Positions 26,877-36,496 are shown, counted from the first letter of the stretch. The stretch is DNA of 64,000 bases from Novosphingobium kaempferiae (GCF_021227995.1 NZ_CP089301.1:744001-808000); one strand, 5' to 3'. The notes: generated by a model from the sequence alone, not told the origin. Translations and numbers: made by a program.

Positions 26877-27926
26877 TCAGATGCCCAAGATGTCAAATGT
26901 CTGGTTACGCTCGACAGATGCCCCTAACCGCTCCGTAAAGATCTTCATAACTGGTGGCTCGCCACGTGTCGTAATCGCCCAGTGATAGTATCCATAGATT
27001 TGCGCGGCCCGATAGTCCGACCAGGCCTCGTCCCAGTCAGGAGCAGCAGCGCCGTGCCTCTCCAGCAGCGCGAGATACTCGCGAAGCAGTGCCTTTTCAT
27101 GGATCTCCGCTTCGCCAACTGTCAGCACCGCACTGATATGGTAGGCCACATCAAGTGCCCAGTGCCCTTTCTGGATGAGTTGCCAGTCGGTGAAACCCAG
27201 CCCGTCCGGGAGCTGGAACAGGTTTCCGGCATGACAGTCACCGTGGACAAGCCCTCGGCTCTTGCTTCTGTTGCGGACCGCAAGCGAGCGCATCGCGTCG
27301 TGCACCAGGCCTGCGCTTCGCGTACGGGATCGTAGACCGGAGGCTCTGCCGTCATCAAGCAGCGCCTGGAGGCGCTCTGCTGAATAGTGTGGCCGGGCCG
27401 CGATGGCTTCGATGCGATTGGGAAGCCAGTCGGTGGTTTCCAGCGGTGCTGTGAGGCTGTGCAGGCGAGCGAGTTGGTCGAGGCTCTGTACCGCAAGTTC
27501 CGGTGTGAACGGCTCCAGCGCCGTGCAGAAGCGCGCGCCTGCGACCACCAGATCGTCCATAACGAGGATGCCTTCGCCTCGTTCCTCGTCGAGCAGTATC
27601 GCCGGCACGGTCGGAAGGCGCATGGTGGTGAGCGGCGCGATCTCACGATAGAACCTGCCTTCCCGAATTGTGGTCAATCCGCCGCCACCGGGAGTTCCCC
27701 AGAACGCCTTGAGGCAAAAGGCGTGCTCGATATTCGCCGTATTCTCGAAACGAACCCGGATGCGCACTTTTGATGCCATCGTGCGGATAACCTCCGCCAA
27801 CTCGACCGACACTACTGGCGCACCGCCCGACAAACCTGCGAGCGCAGAGGATAGCCAATCGGGATCGATAGCCTCCTCCATCGTGGCAGGTATCGGTACG
27901 CCGGTGCTTCTCTCGTCAGTGGTCAT
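26877..27926 (-). CDS. APH-like small-molecule kinase (phosphotransferase family)
   Basis: A 349-aa protein with the aminoglycoside/choline-kinase fold. The N-lobe has FCLKAFWG (candidate ATP-binding Lys), and the catalytic loop LVHGDCHAGNLF has His228 and Asp230, with the metal-binding Asp in FTDWQ. Relatives include ecdysteroid-kinase-like proteins and the kinases that phosphorylate hydroxyacyl-CoAs in ACAD10/11- and LvaA-type pathways. In this cluster a hydroxylated intermediate made by the P450 is a reasonable substrate (inference). The ATG at 27926 overlaps the upstream gene's stop (ATGA), indicating coupling. Confidence 0.85.
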   Translation of the reverse strand: MTTDERSTGVPIPATMEEAIDPDWLSSALAGLSGGAPVVSVELAEVIRTMASKVRIRVRFENTANIEHAFCLKAFWGTPGGGGLTTIREGRFYREIAPLTTMRLPTVPAILLDEERGEGILVMDDLVVAGARFCTALEPFTPELAVQSLDQLARLHSLTAPLETTDWLPNRIEAIAARPHYSAERLQALLDDGRASGLRSRTRSAGLVHDAMRSLAVRNRSKSRGLVHGDCHAGNLFQLPDGLGFTDWQLIQKGHWALDVAYHISAVLTVGEAEIHEKALLREYLALLERHGAAAPDWDEAWSDYRAAQIYGYYHWAITTRGEPPVMKIFTERLGASVERNQTFDILGI

Positions 27927-28972
27927 GACAATTGGGCCACAACCTGTGGCAGATCCGCCGTCGTCAGTATTCCGGGGGATGCTGCGCAAACATAGGGGAT
28001 CGCATTGACCGGGCGGTGCGCGGTGAGGTTGGGCAGGACTGTCCGCCGCTTATCCTCCGGGATCGGAAACCCGATGCTGATTTCGAACGGCGTATCGCCC
28101 TCTACAGTGACCCTCCACCCGTCAGCGCGCAGGTCCCAGGCTTTGTCGATGTCTTGCGTGACAAACCAGTTGCAGCGAAACCGCAGGACCGGTTGGCCAT
28201 CGCGCAAGCCGGTGGTCACCATGCGCTGGCCCGCGATCGTGCCGGCGGCGATGGACGTTTCGTGCAGCCTTGTCGGGGCCATGGCAAGCGCGACCTCGCT
28301 GGTCACCTCGAAGCCATCGATTGCGATGCCGATCGCTTCCGCAAGTGCGAGAAGCGAGTGATTGAAGACTTCATCGCGCTCGTAGAATTGGCGTGCCGCG
28401 AACGCCTCCGGCGTTTCCCCGAAGCCCATGACCCCAAGCAGCATCTCCTCAGAGCAGCCGTCGATGCAGTTTGCGAACTCATCGATGGTCAGCAAATCCA
28501 GCCTGCGGGAAAGCGAAAGCAGGACGATCGGCAGCGCTTCAGTAATGAAACCCGGGCTACTGCCCGAAGTGTGCAGCGAACTGTTTCCCGCTGCACAAGC
28601 AGCCTCGATCCTTGCGCGAACGTCTGTGGGCATGCTCGCGGGATGGAAGAACTCGGCGCGGGTCGAGGAAATGTTGATCCCGTGCTCGAGGAGCGCGCAG
28701 ACATCGTCATAATCGGTGCGCTCTGGCATATAGAGAACACAGTCCGGGTTCAGGGCGATGATGGACCTGAGATCGCGCACGGCAGGCAAGCCAACTTCCG
28801 GCAACCCGCAGAGTGTGCCTGCGTCCACGCCTTCCTTGGCTTCGGAATAGACCTTGACGCCTACGAGTTCCATATCCGGGTGTGTCAGGACGGCGCGCAT
28901 AGCCGCACTCCCGACTGTCCCGGTGGCCCATTGAACCACGCGAATGGGCCTGTTCACGGAACGCTGGGTCAT
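27923..28972 (-). CDS. DapB-like NAD(P)-binding dehydrogenase
   Basis: A 349-aa protein with an N-terminal Rossmann domain (VVQWATGTVGSAAMRAV, about residues 13-29) and a C-terminal domain as in the dihydrodipicolinate-reductase-like/2,4-diaminopentanoate dehydrogenase group. Such proteins often sit in alphaproteobacterial and actinobacterial steroid, terpenoid or aromatic catabolic clusters, where their reaction is undefined. I chose the ATG at 28972 because AAGGAG is 8 bases upstream; a GTG directly precedes it. Coupled to the kinase gene. Confidence 0.85.
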   Translation of the reverse strand: MTQRSVNRPIRVVQWATGTVGSAAMRAVLTHPDMELVGVKVYSEAKEGVDAGTLCGLPEVGLPAVRDLRSIIALNPDCVLYMPERTDYDDVCALLEHGINISSTRAEFFHPASMPTDVRARIEAACAAGNSSLHTSGSSPGFITEALPIVLLSLSRRLDLLTIDEFANCIDGCSEEMLLGVMGFGETPEAFAARQFYERDEVFNHSLLALAEAIGIAIDGFEVTSEVALAMAPTRLHETSIAAGTIAGQRMVTTGLRDGQPVLRFRCNWFVTQDIDKAWDLRADGWRVTVEGDTPFEISIGFPIPEDKRRTVLPNLTAHRPVNAIPYVCAASPGILTTADLPQVVAQLS

Positions 28973-29063
28973 CACTCTGTCTCCTTCAGGGCAGCAAAGG
29001 GGCGACGCTGCTTTTCACTCCGCAACGCCCGCGGCTTCTAATCAGGATAGTTGAGCGCCGCCC

Positions 29064-29816
29064 TCAACCAATGAACATGCCGCCATTGACTGCGAGGACC
29101 TGTCCAGTGACGTAACTGGCCCCGTCCGAGGCGAGGTACTCGCACGCTGCCGCTATGTCCTCCGGCGTGCCTGGTCGCGGGATGGGAATGTGCTGCGAAA
29201 TCACGTCCAATGGCGGGAACGTCCCCGCCGCAATGCCCTGGTCCGCCATCGGCGTGGCGACGACCGATGGCGGAATCGTATTCACCGTGATCCCGTGAGC
29301 CGCGAACTCGCGTGCAAGAGCCCTTGTCAGGCCGATGACGCCGCCTTTGGCCGCCGAATAATGTGCTCGGTCCGCAGCGCCCGACTGGGCAGCATGAGAC
29401 GAAATCGTGATGATGCGCCCCCACTTCGCTTCGAGCATGTCGGGCAGCGATGCCTGGACGGTATGGAAGACCCCGGTGAGGTTGATGTCGACCATGCGCT
29501 GCCAGATCTCGACTGACACATCCTGAAACGGGATCCCTTCAGAGATACCGGCGTTCGCCACGACAATGGCGATCTTGCCCAGTTGGTTGCGAATTACCGC
29601 ATAGGCCGCCTCGATTTCTTCCCGCTTGGAGACGTCGACCTTTCGGGCTAGTATGTTTGCACCTTGAGCACGCAGGGCGGCCCCTTCGCGCTCCAGCGCA
29701 TCCTCCTGAACGTCGAGCATCGCCACGGGATGCCCCTTGCGGGCGAAGAGCTGCGTGATGCCAAGGCCGATGCCCGATGCACCGCCGGTCACGACGACGA
29801 CGCGATCCTCTGTCAT
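29064..29816 (-). CDS. Short-chain dehydrogenase (FabG-like)
   Basis: A 250-aa classical SDR: TGGASGIG cofactor motif at 11-18, NAG near residue 88, catalytic Ser in ISSHAA (about 138) and YSAAK (about 151-155), ending with the usual VNGG near the C-terminus. It likely oxidises or reduces an alcohol/ketone intermediate in the pathway. It lies 59 bases downstream of the P450 gene and 91 bases upstream of the DapB-like gene in one minus-strand operon. Confidence 0.92.
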   Translation of the reverse strand: MTEDRVVVVTGGASGIGLGITQLFARKGHPVAMLDVQEDALEREGAALRAQGANILARKVDVSKREEIEAAYAVIRNQLGKIAIVVANAGISEGIPFQDVSVEIWQRMVDINLTGVFHTVQASLPDMLEAKWGRIITISSHAAQSGAADRAHYSAAKGGVIGLTRALAREFAAHGITVNTIPPSVVATPMADQGIAAGTFPPLDVISQHIPIPRPGTPEDIAAACEYLASDGASYVTGQVLAVNGGMFIG

Positions 29817-29875
29817 GAAATGCCTCTTCCAATTGTTTCTGTTCTGTGGGCCTAAAAGGCGACAACACCGGCTCG

Positions 29876-31204
29876 TCAGTCTTCCTTGAGGCCGAGGCCG
29901 TAAGCGAGCGCGGTGAGATCAACCCTCGGAGCGGGCTTCAATTTGACTCGAAGCTCAGACAGACCACGGACGATGAAGCTCGCGTCGTAATTGAGATCAC
30001 GGTTCCCGCGAGGGCCGTGCACCGTCTCGTCAAGGTCGATGTCGGAGGTAAGCGCGAGGAATTTCTCCAGTATGACGCGTACTTCAACCCGGGCCAATGG
30101 CGCACCGGCGCAAACATGCTTGCCGCGCCCGAAAGCCACATGTTCCTTGATCCGCGGACGATCGAGCTTGAAGTCCTCGGGACTGTCCCAGCGCCTCGGA
30201 TCTCGATTGGCTGCAGCCAGCGAAAGGAGCAGCTTGGTGCCTGCCGGAATCTCAATACCGCCAACGCGGGTATCCCGGCGCGCGAGCCTTGCCGTCTGCT
30301 TGGTCGACCCTTCCAGTCGCAATACTTCCTCAAGCAACTGCGGGATCAGTGACGGATCGGCCCTCAACTTTGCCTGCAGTCCGGGCTGGTCGGTGATGTA
30401 GCGGATCGAGTTTCCGAGCAGCTTGGCGCTCGTGTCCTGCCCGGCACCGAAAAGGAAAGTCGCCATCTTTACCAGTTCGTTGAGGTCGGGAATGCTTCCG
30501 TCCGGAAACGTCGAATGCGCAAATTCGGTAAGGATGTCCTCGCGCGGGTTGGCGCGCCTATCCTGAATGTAACCAGCGAAGTAGCCACCCATCACCACCA
30601 GCGGGTGGGTCGCTGACGAGAAGTCGTTCTGCCCTGCATCGAGGCTACCCGGGGGCGGCGCGGCTTCAATGACGTCCATGAACAACTGCCGATCCTCGGC
30701 CGGAACTCCTAGCAAATCGGCAATCACGAGGGTAACGAAAGGTGTCGCCACCTCTGAGATCATCTCGCAACCGCCCTTGGCGACCATTTCTCTGACGATC
30801 TTGTCGGAATACTCCTCGATGAACTGTTCGTTCGCTTTCAGCCGCGAAGGCGTGAACAGCTTGTTGAGAAGCGAACGCATCTTGGTGTGCAGTTCATCAT
30901 CGTAATTGACCAGCAGGTCTCCCCCCAGGAACTGGTCCCGATGAGCCTCGACCTCATTGGTGATGTCTGGTCCGGAAGGTTCGAACGGCAGTGGCGCCGC
31001 GGCGCCCTGCAACCCGATGATTGCCGAATAGTCCACGGTGTTCTTGAGGACCTCCAACGTTTCATCGAATCCCGTGACGATCAGGTAATCCCGGCCGGGA
31101 GGCTGATAGACAGGCCCATGCGCGCGAATGGCCTCGAAGAACGCGTATGGATCCTTCAGGATTTCGTAGTCAGTGAAATAATCGCGCTCTTCCATGGCCT
31201 GCAT
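29876..31204 (-). CDS. Cytochrome P450 monooxygenase
   Basis: A 442-aa soluble bacterial P450. Key motifs are the I-helix oxygen-binding FGAGQDTS, the K-helix ExxR in EEVLR, and the haem-binding loop AFGRGKHVCAGAPLA with axial Cys365. It hydroxylates a hydrophobic substrate using electrons from a ferredoxin, probably the one at 23121. I chose the ATG at 31204 because AGGAG lies 8 bases upstream; GTG at 31213 is an alternative. It is the first gene of the operon leaving the twin-operator region. The family number cannot be given by eye. Confidence 0.94.
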   Translation of the reverse strand: MQAMEERDYFTDYEILKDPYAFFEAIRAHGPVYQPPGRDYLIVTGFDETLEVLKNTVDYSAIIGLQGAAAPLPFEPSGPDITNEVEAHRDQFLGGDLLVNYDDELHTKMRSLLNKLFTPSRLKANEQFIEEYSDKIVREMVAKGGCEMISEVATPFVTLVIADLLGVPAEDRQLFMDVIEAAPPPGSLDAGQNDFSSATHPLVVMGGYFAGYIQDRRANPREDILTEFAHSTFPDGSIPDLNELVKMATFLFGAGQDTSAKLLGNSIRYITDQPGLQAKLRADPSLIPQLLEEVLRLEGSTKQTARLARRDTRVGGIEIPAGTKLLLSLAAANRDPRRWDSPEDFKLDRPRIKEHVAFGRGKHVCAGAPLARVEVRVILEKFLALTSDIDLDETVHGPRGNRDLNYDASFIVRGLSELRVKLKPAPRVDLTALAYGLGLKED

Positions 31205-31245
31205 CTGACCCACTCCTAACCCTTACGTCGCGCTTGAGCGCGAAT

Positions 31246-31268
31246 CTATGCAACTTGTGATTGCATAG
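31246..31268. promoter_or_regulatory. Palindromic operator, copy 1 (P450 side)
   Basis: CTATGCAA-N7-TTGCATAG, a perfect 8-bp inverted repeat about 40 bases upstream of the P450 start. Identical in arms and spacing to copy 2 at 31403. Confidence 0.85.
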
Positions 31269-31402
31269 GTGATGGAAATCGAAGTCGTCAATGGCGACGA
31301 GCTGGTGACGATCCACTTCCCTTCCGACGGGGTCGATTCTTCACCCCCGCGATGATGGACTGGCGTGTCGAAAATGGTGACGACACCATACAGTGGGTCA
31401 AT

Positions 31403-31425
31403 CTATGCAATTTATGGTTGCATAG
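31403..31425. promoter_or_regulatory. Palindromic operator, copy 2 (SDR side)
   Basis: CTATGCAA-N7-TTGCATAG, the same arms and spacer length as copy 1 with a different spacer. The centres are 157 bases apart, close to 15 helical turns, so both could face one side of the helix. It lies about 100 bases upstream of the SDR start. Confidence 0.85.
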
Positions 31426-31527
31426 ACGACTCCATGGTGCTCACGTCAGGAGACCCTCCGGGCCCGTGTGCGTGTCAGGGCAGATTTAACGCCAAATGGC
31501 TAATGAGAGCAGTTCAGGAGGTGGTCC

Positions 31528-32340
31528 ATGAAAGTACAGGATGTTTCGCGTCACTCCATCAGTGAGCTTATTTCCCTAAGCGGACGCGGTGCAGTGGTGA
31601 CCGGTGCCGCCTGGGGGCTGGGCAAGGCGACCGCTCGGCGGCTCGCGGAGGCCGGCGCCTCCGTCCTGATCGCAGACATTGATGAAGAAGGCGGTGCGGC
31701 AACTGCTCGCGAGATTGCGGCCGCTTACGGCGCCAATGTAATTTCTGCGCGTATGGATGCCAGTGATGTCGAATCGATCGCTGCGGTGGCTCAACTCGCG
31801 CGAAGCGCATTCGGCAAGCTGGATATCTGGGTTAACAATGCGGGCGTGCCTTCGTTCACTCCTCTGCTCGAACTGGAGCCGGAAGAATTCGACAAGGTGA
31901 CCGGCATCAACCTTCGTGGCACCTTCGTCGGTGCTCGCGAAGCGGCCCGTCACATGATCGCCGATGGAAACGGCGGGGTCATCGTAAACGTCGCCTCTCT
32001 GGCCGGGGTGATGGGAATTTCGGAGAACCAGGCTGCCTATTGTGCTTCAAAGCACGGAGTTGTTGGTCTCACCAGGCAGATGGCCATCGAACTAGGCCCT
32101 AAGGCTATACGCGTGCTGGGCGTCGCCCCAGGGTTCTCCCTGACGGAAAAGACCATGTTCATAGCCCATTGGGACGAGGAAACTGTCAAGAATAGCCCGA
32201 TCCCGGGAATTGGCGCCAGCCGTCTCGGCCGTGTCGGTGTTGCGGATGATATTGCGCGTGCCATCCTGTTCTGTGTTTCCGATCTTTCGATGTTCATGAC
32301 TGGCAGCACACTTCTGCTTGATGGTGGGATTGCCGCATAG
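31528..32340 (+). CDS. Short-chain dehydrogenase, divergent from P450
   Basis: A 270-aa classical SDR with TGAAWGLG near residues 26-33, NNAG near residue 106, a catalytic Ser in NVASLAG and YCASK at about 171-175, then a C-terminal LLLDGG. A strong ribosome binding site (CAGGAGG) precedes the ATG. It is divergent from the P450 gene and shares its operator pair, so both are probably induced together. Likely oxidises the alcohol made in the same pathway (inference). Confidence 0.92.
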   Translation: MKVQDVSRHSISELISLSGRGAVVTGAAWGLGKATARRLAEAGASVLIADIDEEGGAATAREIAAAYGANVISARMDASDVESIAAVAQLARSAFGKLDIWVNNAGVPSFTPLLELEPEEFDKVTGINLRGTFVGAREAARHMIADGNGGVIVNVASLAGVMGISENQAAYCASKHGVVGLTRQMAIELGPKAIRVLGVAPGFSLTEKTMFIAHWDEETVKNSPIPGIGASRLGRVGVADDIARAILFCVSDLSMFMTGSTLLLDGGIAA

Positions 32341-33202
32341 AAAGGTGCCGTTCGAGCACCGCTATAAGATCAGGATCAGCTCAGCGGTGCTCGGGCCTTC
32401 CCAAGAGCACCTTCTGCCTGTCGGTCATGATGACGCTGATGTCGTTGTCGATCGGCCAGCGCCATCGGCCTGGCGGCCGATGGCAGAGAGGAGACCTTCG
32501 GTATTGAGCGCTTATCAAGGCGGATTGCGTATTTGAGTTGATTCTGCCCGGCTTGGGCCCACGAAAGCGAGCAGCCGGTAGCTGCCATTAAATGGTTGTC
32601 TCGATAGCCATGATGAAATTGGAAGGCCCACCTGCGGAGGCAATCACGCCAAGGTAAGTTTTGCGGCCAGCACAATAAACACGAGGCCCGCGCCCTGGTT
32701 CAAACGGGCCTGCCGCACCGGAGCCTGCCTGATCCAGCCTTGGATCGGATGCGCCGCCCACGCTACAACAGAGAAGCATATTGCGGAACACGCCATGAAG
32801 ACCACGCCCAGCCTCAGTTTCGTCGAACGCAGGCCCGCGGGGAGGCTGCGGAAACCGCCGGGGCCGTAGTCTTCGAGCCTTTGCTTCTCCTCCGGCTCGC
32901 CATCGGGATCGGTCGCGTAGAGGGATTGGCAGGGCCTGGGACATTGCCGTCATTCCCGGATCAGCGTCGAACGGGCGACTTTCAACCGAACACCGGACAT
33001 TCTGGGTGACCCAAGCAGCGGCAGGGAACCGGAATGGCTGGCCGATTTCGGAAGTTCAGCTTACCGGTCGCATGCACCAGATAGATGCGGGTCGGCTTCC
33101 GGCATAAGCATAGCTGAGGCAAACGGCAAATTGCCGATCGGGAGAGCCGCCATGGGAAACATTGGCGTCGCGGGTTTGCACCCCAACTCGAACATCACCT
33201 AT
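32341..33202. other. Gene-poor gap between catabolic and glycan clusters
   Basis: No intact gene. Contains the LysE-like remnant (32644-32938) and short frames without family or ribosome binding site. It marks the border between two unrelated functional clusters and may be a former insertion or deletion site. Confidence 0.5.
32644..32938 (-). pseudogene. Remnant of a LysE-type exporter C-terminus
   Basis: On the minus strand a frame without start codon reads through about 95 codons to TGA at 32646-32644. Its last 60 residues (LRLGVVFMACSAICFSVVAW, then RLNQGAGLVFIVLAAKLTLA) have the two hydrophobic segments and ending of LysE/RhtB-type amino-acid exporters. The front half, including the conserved N-terminal helices, is absent. 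The assignment rests on pattern only. Confidence 0.4.
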
Positions 33203-35155
33203 TCATTTCCCGATAAATAAAGGACCCGCCATGCGCGCGTACTCCTCGGCTGGGAGTTTTTCGACCATACGATCATAGGTCAAGAGCCCGTTCAGCTCTC
33301 CTTCCACATCGGTCGTTTCGGTATAAACGGATGCCGCGAGCCCGTTCTCCTTCGCCTGACGAACGATGGCATCGAACTTGATCCGGTAGCGCCGCCGGAA
33401 ATCTTCGGTGTCGGCAGCGAACTGATAGATGCGCGCGTCGCGATCGGTGAACCACACATGACCCGGAACCGGGAGGCCCACGCCGCCGTATTCTCCCGTC
33501 ACGATCGGCCTGTCAGCCTGTTGTCCAGGTGTAAGGGGCACTTCCTCGTAAGTGTGTATATCGTAAACGTCCGACCCGCTGTCCGCCACGTCGAGCCACC
33601 CGCTCGCGGTATTGACCAGCCTGCTGGGGTCCATGCTCTTTGCGATACCACCAACGGTCTTCGCATCGTATTGCCCCCACCCTTCGTTATTGGTGACCCA
33701 CATCACAATCGAGGGGAACGCCCGCAAGGCGCCGATCATCCGCGCCAGTTCCTGCTGGTACTGGGCCATGCCCGCCGAGGAGAACGTCGTCTGCCATTCG
33801 CTGCCACGGCGCACGGCCTGATCACCCAAGGCTCCCGAAGGCATGTCCTGCCAGATCAGGATGCCGAGACGGTCTGCATCGTAGTAATACCGCGCGGGCT
33901 CAACCTTGATATGCTTGCGCAGCATATTGAATCCCGCCTTCTTGAGAAAGACGATGTCACTTCGTGCGGCCTCTTCCGACGGCGGGGTCAGCAAGCTTTC
34001 GGGCCACCATCCCTGATCGAGAGTACCGTTGTGGAACAACGGCTTGTTGTTCAGCAGGAGCGCCAACTTGCCGGTCCTCGGGTCGATGCCGGTGGAAATC
34101 TTGCGCATGCCGAAATAGCTTCTGACGGTATCCAAAGGTTCCCCCACGACAGATGCCTTCGCGTAGGCCTGCCGCTCCTCGGTGGTCATCGGCGGCAAGC
34201 CGGGCCTGCCGCCCGCCCCGCCCTGCGGAGGTGCGACTTTCACCAGTTCGGCCTTGAGATCATAGAGATAGGGATCGTCGGGCGACCATAGCCGGGCGCC
34301 CGGAATCTTCAGCTTTACCTGGCGATTGCCGCGCATCACCGTACTCGCGATCACCTTGCCCTTGTCGAGGGCGGTGACGCGAACGGCATCGGCGGGCGTG
34401 GTAGTGCCACTGAGCGCCACATCGATGGTCAATTCGCCTTTGTCGATGTCCGGCACCGCGCGCAGATCGGCGATATGAAGGTCGGCCACAGGCTCCAGCC
34501 ACACGGTCTGCCAGATCCCGCTTACTGCCGTATACCAGATGCCCTGCGGATCAAGTGTCTGCTTGCCGCGCGGCTGGTCGCCGGTCGAAGTCGGGTCGGT
34601 CACCTGCACGACGAGTTCGTTGTCGCCAGGGCGCAGGTAGGCCGTCACATCGAAGTTGAACGGGTCGGAGCCGCCCTTGTGACTGCCCACGATGGCGCCA
34701 TTGACGACGACGGTTGCCTCAAAGTCGACCGCGCCGAAATGCAGGAGCGTTCGTTGGCCCGGCCATTTTGCCGGGAGAGCGAACGTGCGCTTGTACCAAA
34801 GCCGGTCTCCCGGCAGCAGCTTGCGCGCCACTCCGGACAGCCGGGATTCAACCGCGAAGGGGACGAGAATCTTACCGTCCATGGTTTCCGGTCGCGGCGC
34901 GTTCGCGGGGCGGATCGCGTAATCCCAATGGCCGTTCAGGTTCATCCAGGTGTCCCGCTCCAGTTGTGGGCGGGGATAGCTGCGCCAGGCATTCTCGGCG
35001 GTGACCGCCTTACCCCAGCGGGTCATGATCGGGCCGACATAGCTCGGTTCGCCGCCAACCGATGCCGCAGGCGGCAAGACAGTCTGTGCATAGGCGGCAT
35101 TTTGGCCAATGCCGAGGATGAGCGCGACCCCCAACAACAGTGAAGAGCGAAACAT
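33203..35155 (-). CDS. Glycoside hydrolase family 2 enzyme
   Basis: A 650-aa secreted enzyme of family GH2 (beta-galactosidase, beta-glucuronidase, beta-mannosidase and related activities). It has a signal peptide to about residue 23, a sugar-binding jelly-roll (about 60-220, with LNGHWDYAI and LWYKRTF), immunoglobulin-like domain(s), and a TIM barrel with candidate acid/base Glu491 in NNEGWGQ and nucleophile Glu555 in TGEYGG. The NEGWG form is seen in several GH2 branches, so the sugar cannot be fixed. It is the last gene of the receptor-MFS-GH2 unit and probably works in the periplasm. Confidence 0.92.
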   Translation of the reverse strand: MFRSSLLLGVALILGIGQNAAYAQTVLPPAASVGGEPSYVGPIMTRWGKAVTAENAWRSYPRPQLERDTWMNLNGHWDYAIRPANAPRPETMDGKILVPFAVESRLSGVARKLLPGDRLWYKRTFALPAKWPGQRTLLHFGAVDFEATVVVNGAIVGSHKGGSDPFNFDVTAYLRPGDNELVVQVTDPTSTGDQPRGKQTLDPQGIWYTAVSGIWQTVWLEPVADLHIADLRAVPDIDKGELTIDVALSGTTTPADAVRVTALDKGKVIASTVMRGNRQVKLKIPGARLWSPDDPYLYDLKAELVKVAPPQGGAGGRPGLPPMTTEERQAYAKASVVGEPLDTVRSYFGMRKISTGIDPRTGKLALLLNNKPLFHNGTLDQGWWPESLLTPPSEEAARSDIVFLKKAGFNMLRKHIKVEPARYYYDADRLGILIWQDMPSGALGDQAVRRGSEWQTTFSSAGMAQYQQELARMIGALRAFPSIVMWVTNNEGWGQYDAKTVGGIAKSMDPSRLVNTASGWLDVADSGSDVYDIHTYEEVPLTPGQQADRPIVTGEYGGVGLPVPGHVWFTDRDARIYQFAADTEDFRRRYRIKFDAIVRQAKENGLAASVYTETTDVEGELNGLLTYDRMVEKLPAEEYARMAGPLFIGK

Positions 35156-35197
35156 CCAATCCTCCTTGATGGTGCAAATGAAACGAATGAAATTACG

Positions 35198-36496
35198 CTA
35201 GGAGCGTGGAATAAGGCGCACTGTCAGGAAAATGGCGGAGCCCGACAGCGCCAGCATGGTGGCCAGGAACAGCATCGGCGCAAGATCGCTGTCCGTGGCG
35301 TCGTGAATGCGGGGAATGATCGTCTGGGCCAAGAACCCGCCGAGATTGCCCACGGAGTTGATCGCGGCGAACCCGGCCGCCGCAGCGGCCCCGCTCAGGA
35401 AACGGCCGGGGAGCACCCAAAAGAAAGGCTGCCCGGCGAAGATCGCGGCGGCCGCGACGCACAGCGCCGCGAATTGCAGCGCCGGCCATGGCACCACCGT
35501 CGTCATCACCAGACAGAAAGCTCCGAGGAAAGCCGGGGCGACGATGAAGCGGCGGAACCCCGAACTGCGCGCCGCCAGGGCCGGAAGGCCCCACAGGGCA
35601 GCTGCGACGACAAGCCAGGGGATCATGTTCAACAACCCGTTGGTGGCGTCGCCGACGCCGAACCCGCGAACGATGGTCGGCAGCCAGTAGCTCAGGCCAT
35701 AGGCCGCAAGCGGAAAGCCGACGAAGGCCAGGCACAGCACGATGACGCGGCGATCGCCCAGCGCGCGCAAGGGGTTGCCATGATCCCGCGATCCACCTTC
35801 CGCCGCCAGTGTAGACGCCAGCCATGCCTTCTGCTGCCCGGTCAGCCAGGGTGCGTCTTCCGGGCGGCGCGGCAACCGGGTGAGCACGAGGGGGACCAGC
35901 AGGAGCGCGGGAACCGCAGTGGCGATGAAAACCCATTGCCAACCGCGCAGGCCGCCGACATCGTCGAGTTCGAGCAGCAGGCCACCAAGCCCGGCGCCTA
36001 CCGCGTTGGCAAAGGTGCTCGCGAGCAAGAACAGGCCGATCGCCCTTGCCCGTTGCCCCTGCGGAAACCACAAGGTCAGCAGATAGAGCACCCCGGGAAA
36101 GAAGCCGGCCTCTGCGACACCGAGCAGGAAGCGCAGCGCATAGAAGCTCGCAGGTGTCCATGCGAAGGCCAGCGCCAGCGTGACGAGCCCCCAGCCCCCG
36201 ATGATCCGCGCGAACCACAGGCGCGGCCCGACCCGCTCCAGGATCAGGTTGCTGGGGATCTCGAAGATGCAGTAGCCCAGGAAGAACAGCGCCGATCCCA
36301 ACCCGTACGCCGCTTCGCTGAGCCCGAGGTCGCCGACCATCTGGAGCTTGGCGAAGGCAACGTTCTGCCGATCGATGTAGGCGACGAGATACAGCAGGCA
36401 GAGCAGAGGCATCAGGCGCCAGGTGATGCGCCGGAGCGTGATCCGGCCGATGTCTTCCAGCGGCGCGGGCGGTTCGGAAGAGCTGCAACTTGCCAT
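35198..36496 (-). CDS. MFS transporter, anion:cation symporter (ACS) type
   Basis: A 432-aa inner-membrane transporter with about 12 helices. The segment YLVAYIDRQNVAFAKLQM and the following PSNLILERVG are typical of the ACS family, whose members import hexuronates, glucarate, phthalate and similar organic anions. In this locus a uronic acid or sugar-acid product is the natural cargo (inference). I chose the ATG at 36496, 5 bases after the TonB receptor stop; the frame is open further upstream inside the receptor gene. Confidence 0.88.
   Translation of the reverse strand: MASCSSSEPPAPLEDIGRITLRRITWRLMPLLCLLYLVAYIDRQNVAFAKLQMVGDLGLSEAAYGLGSALFFLGYCIFEIPSNLILERVGPRLWFARIIGGWGLVTLALAFAWTPASFYALRFLLGVAEAGFFPGVLYLLTLWFPQGQRARAIGLFLLASTFANAVGAGLGGLLLELDDVGGLRGWQWVFIATAVPALLLVPLVLTRLPRRPEDAPWLTGQQKAWLASTLAAEGGSRDHGNPLRALGDRRVIVLCLAFVGFPLAAYGLSYWLPTIVRGFGVGDATNGLLNMIPWLVVAAALWGLPALAARSSGFRRFIVAPAFLGAFCLVMTTVVPWPALQFAALCVAAAAIFAGQPFFWVLPGRFLSGAAAAAGFAAINSVGNLGGFLAQTIIPRIHDATDSDLAPMLFLATMLALSGSAIFLTVRLIPRS

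Noticed and set aside
31272..31355. 27-codon frame between the two operator palindromes
   Set aside because: Too short, no ribosome binding site, and lies in a regulatory region.
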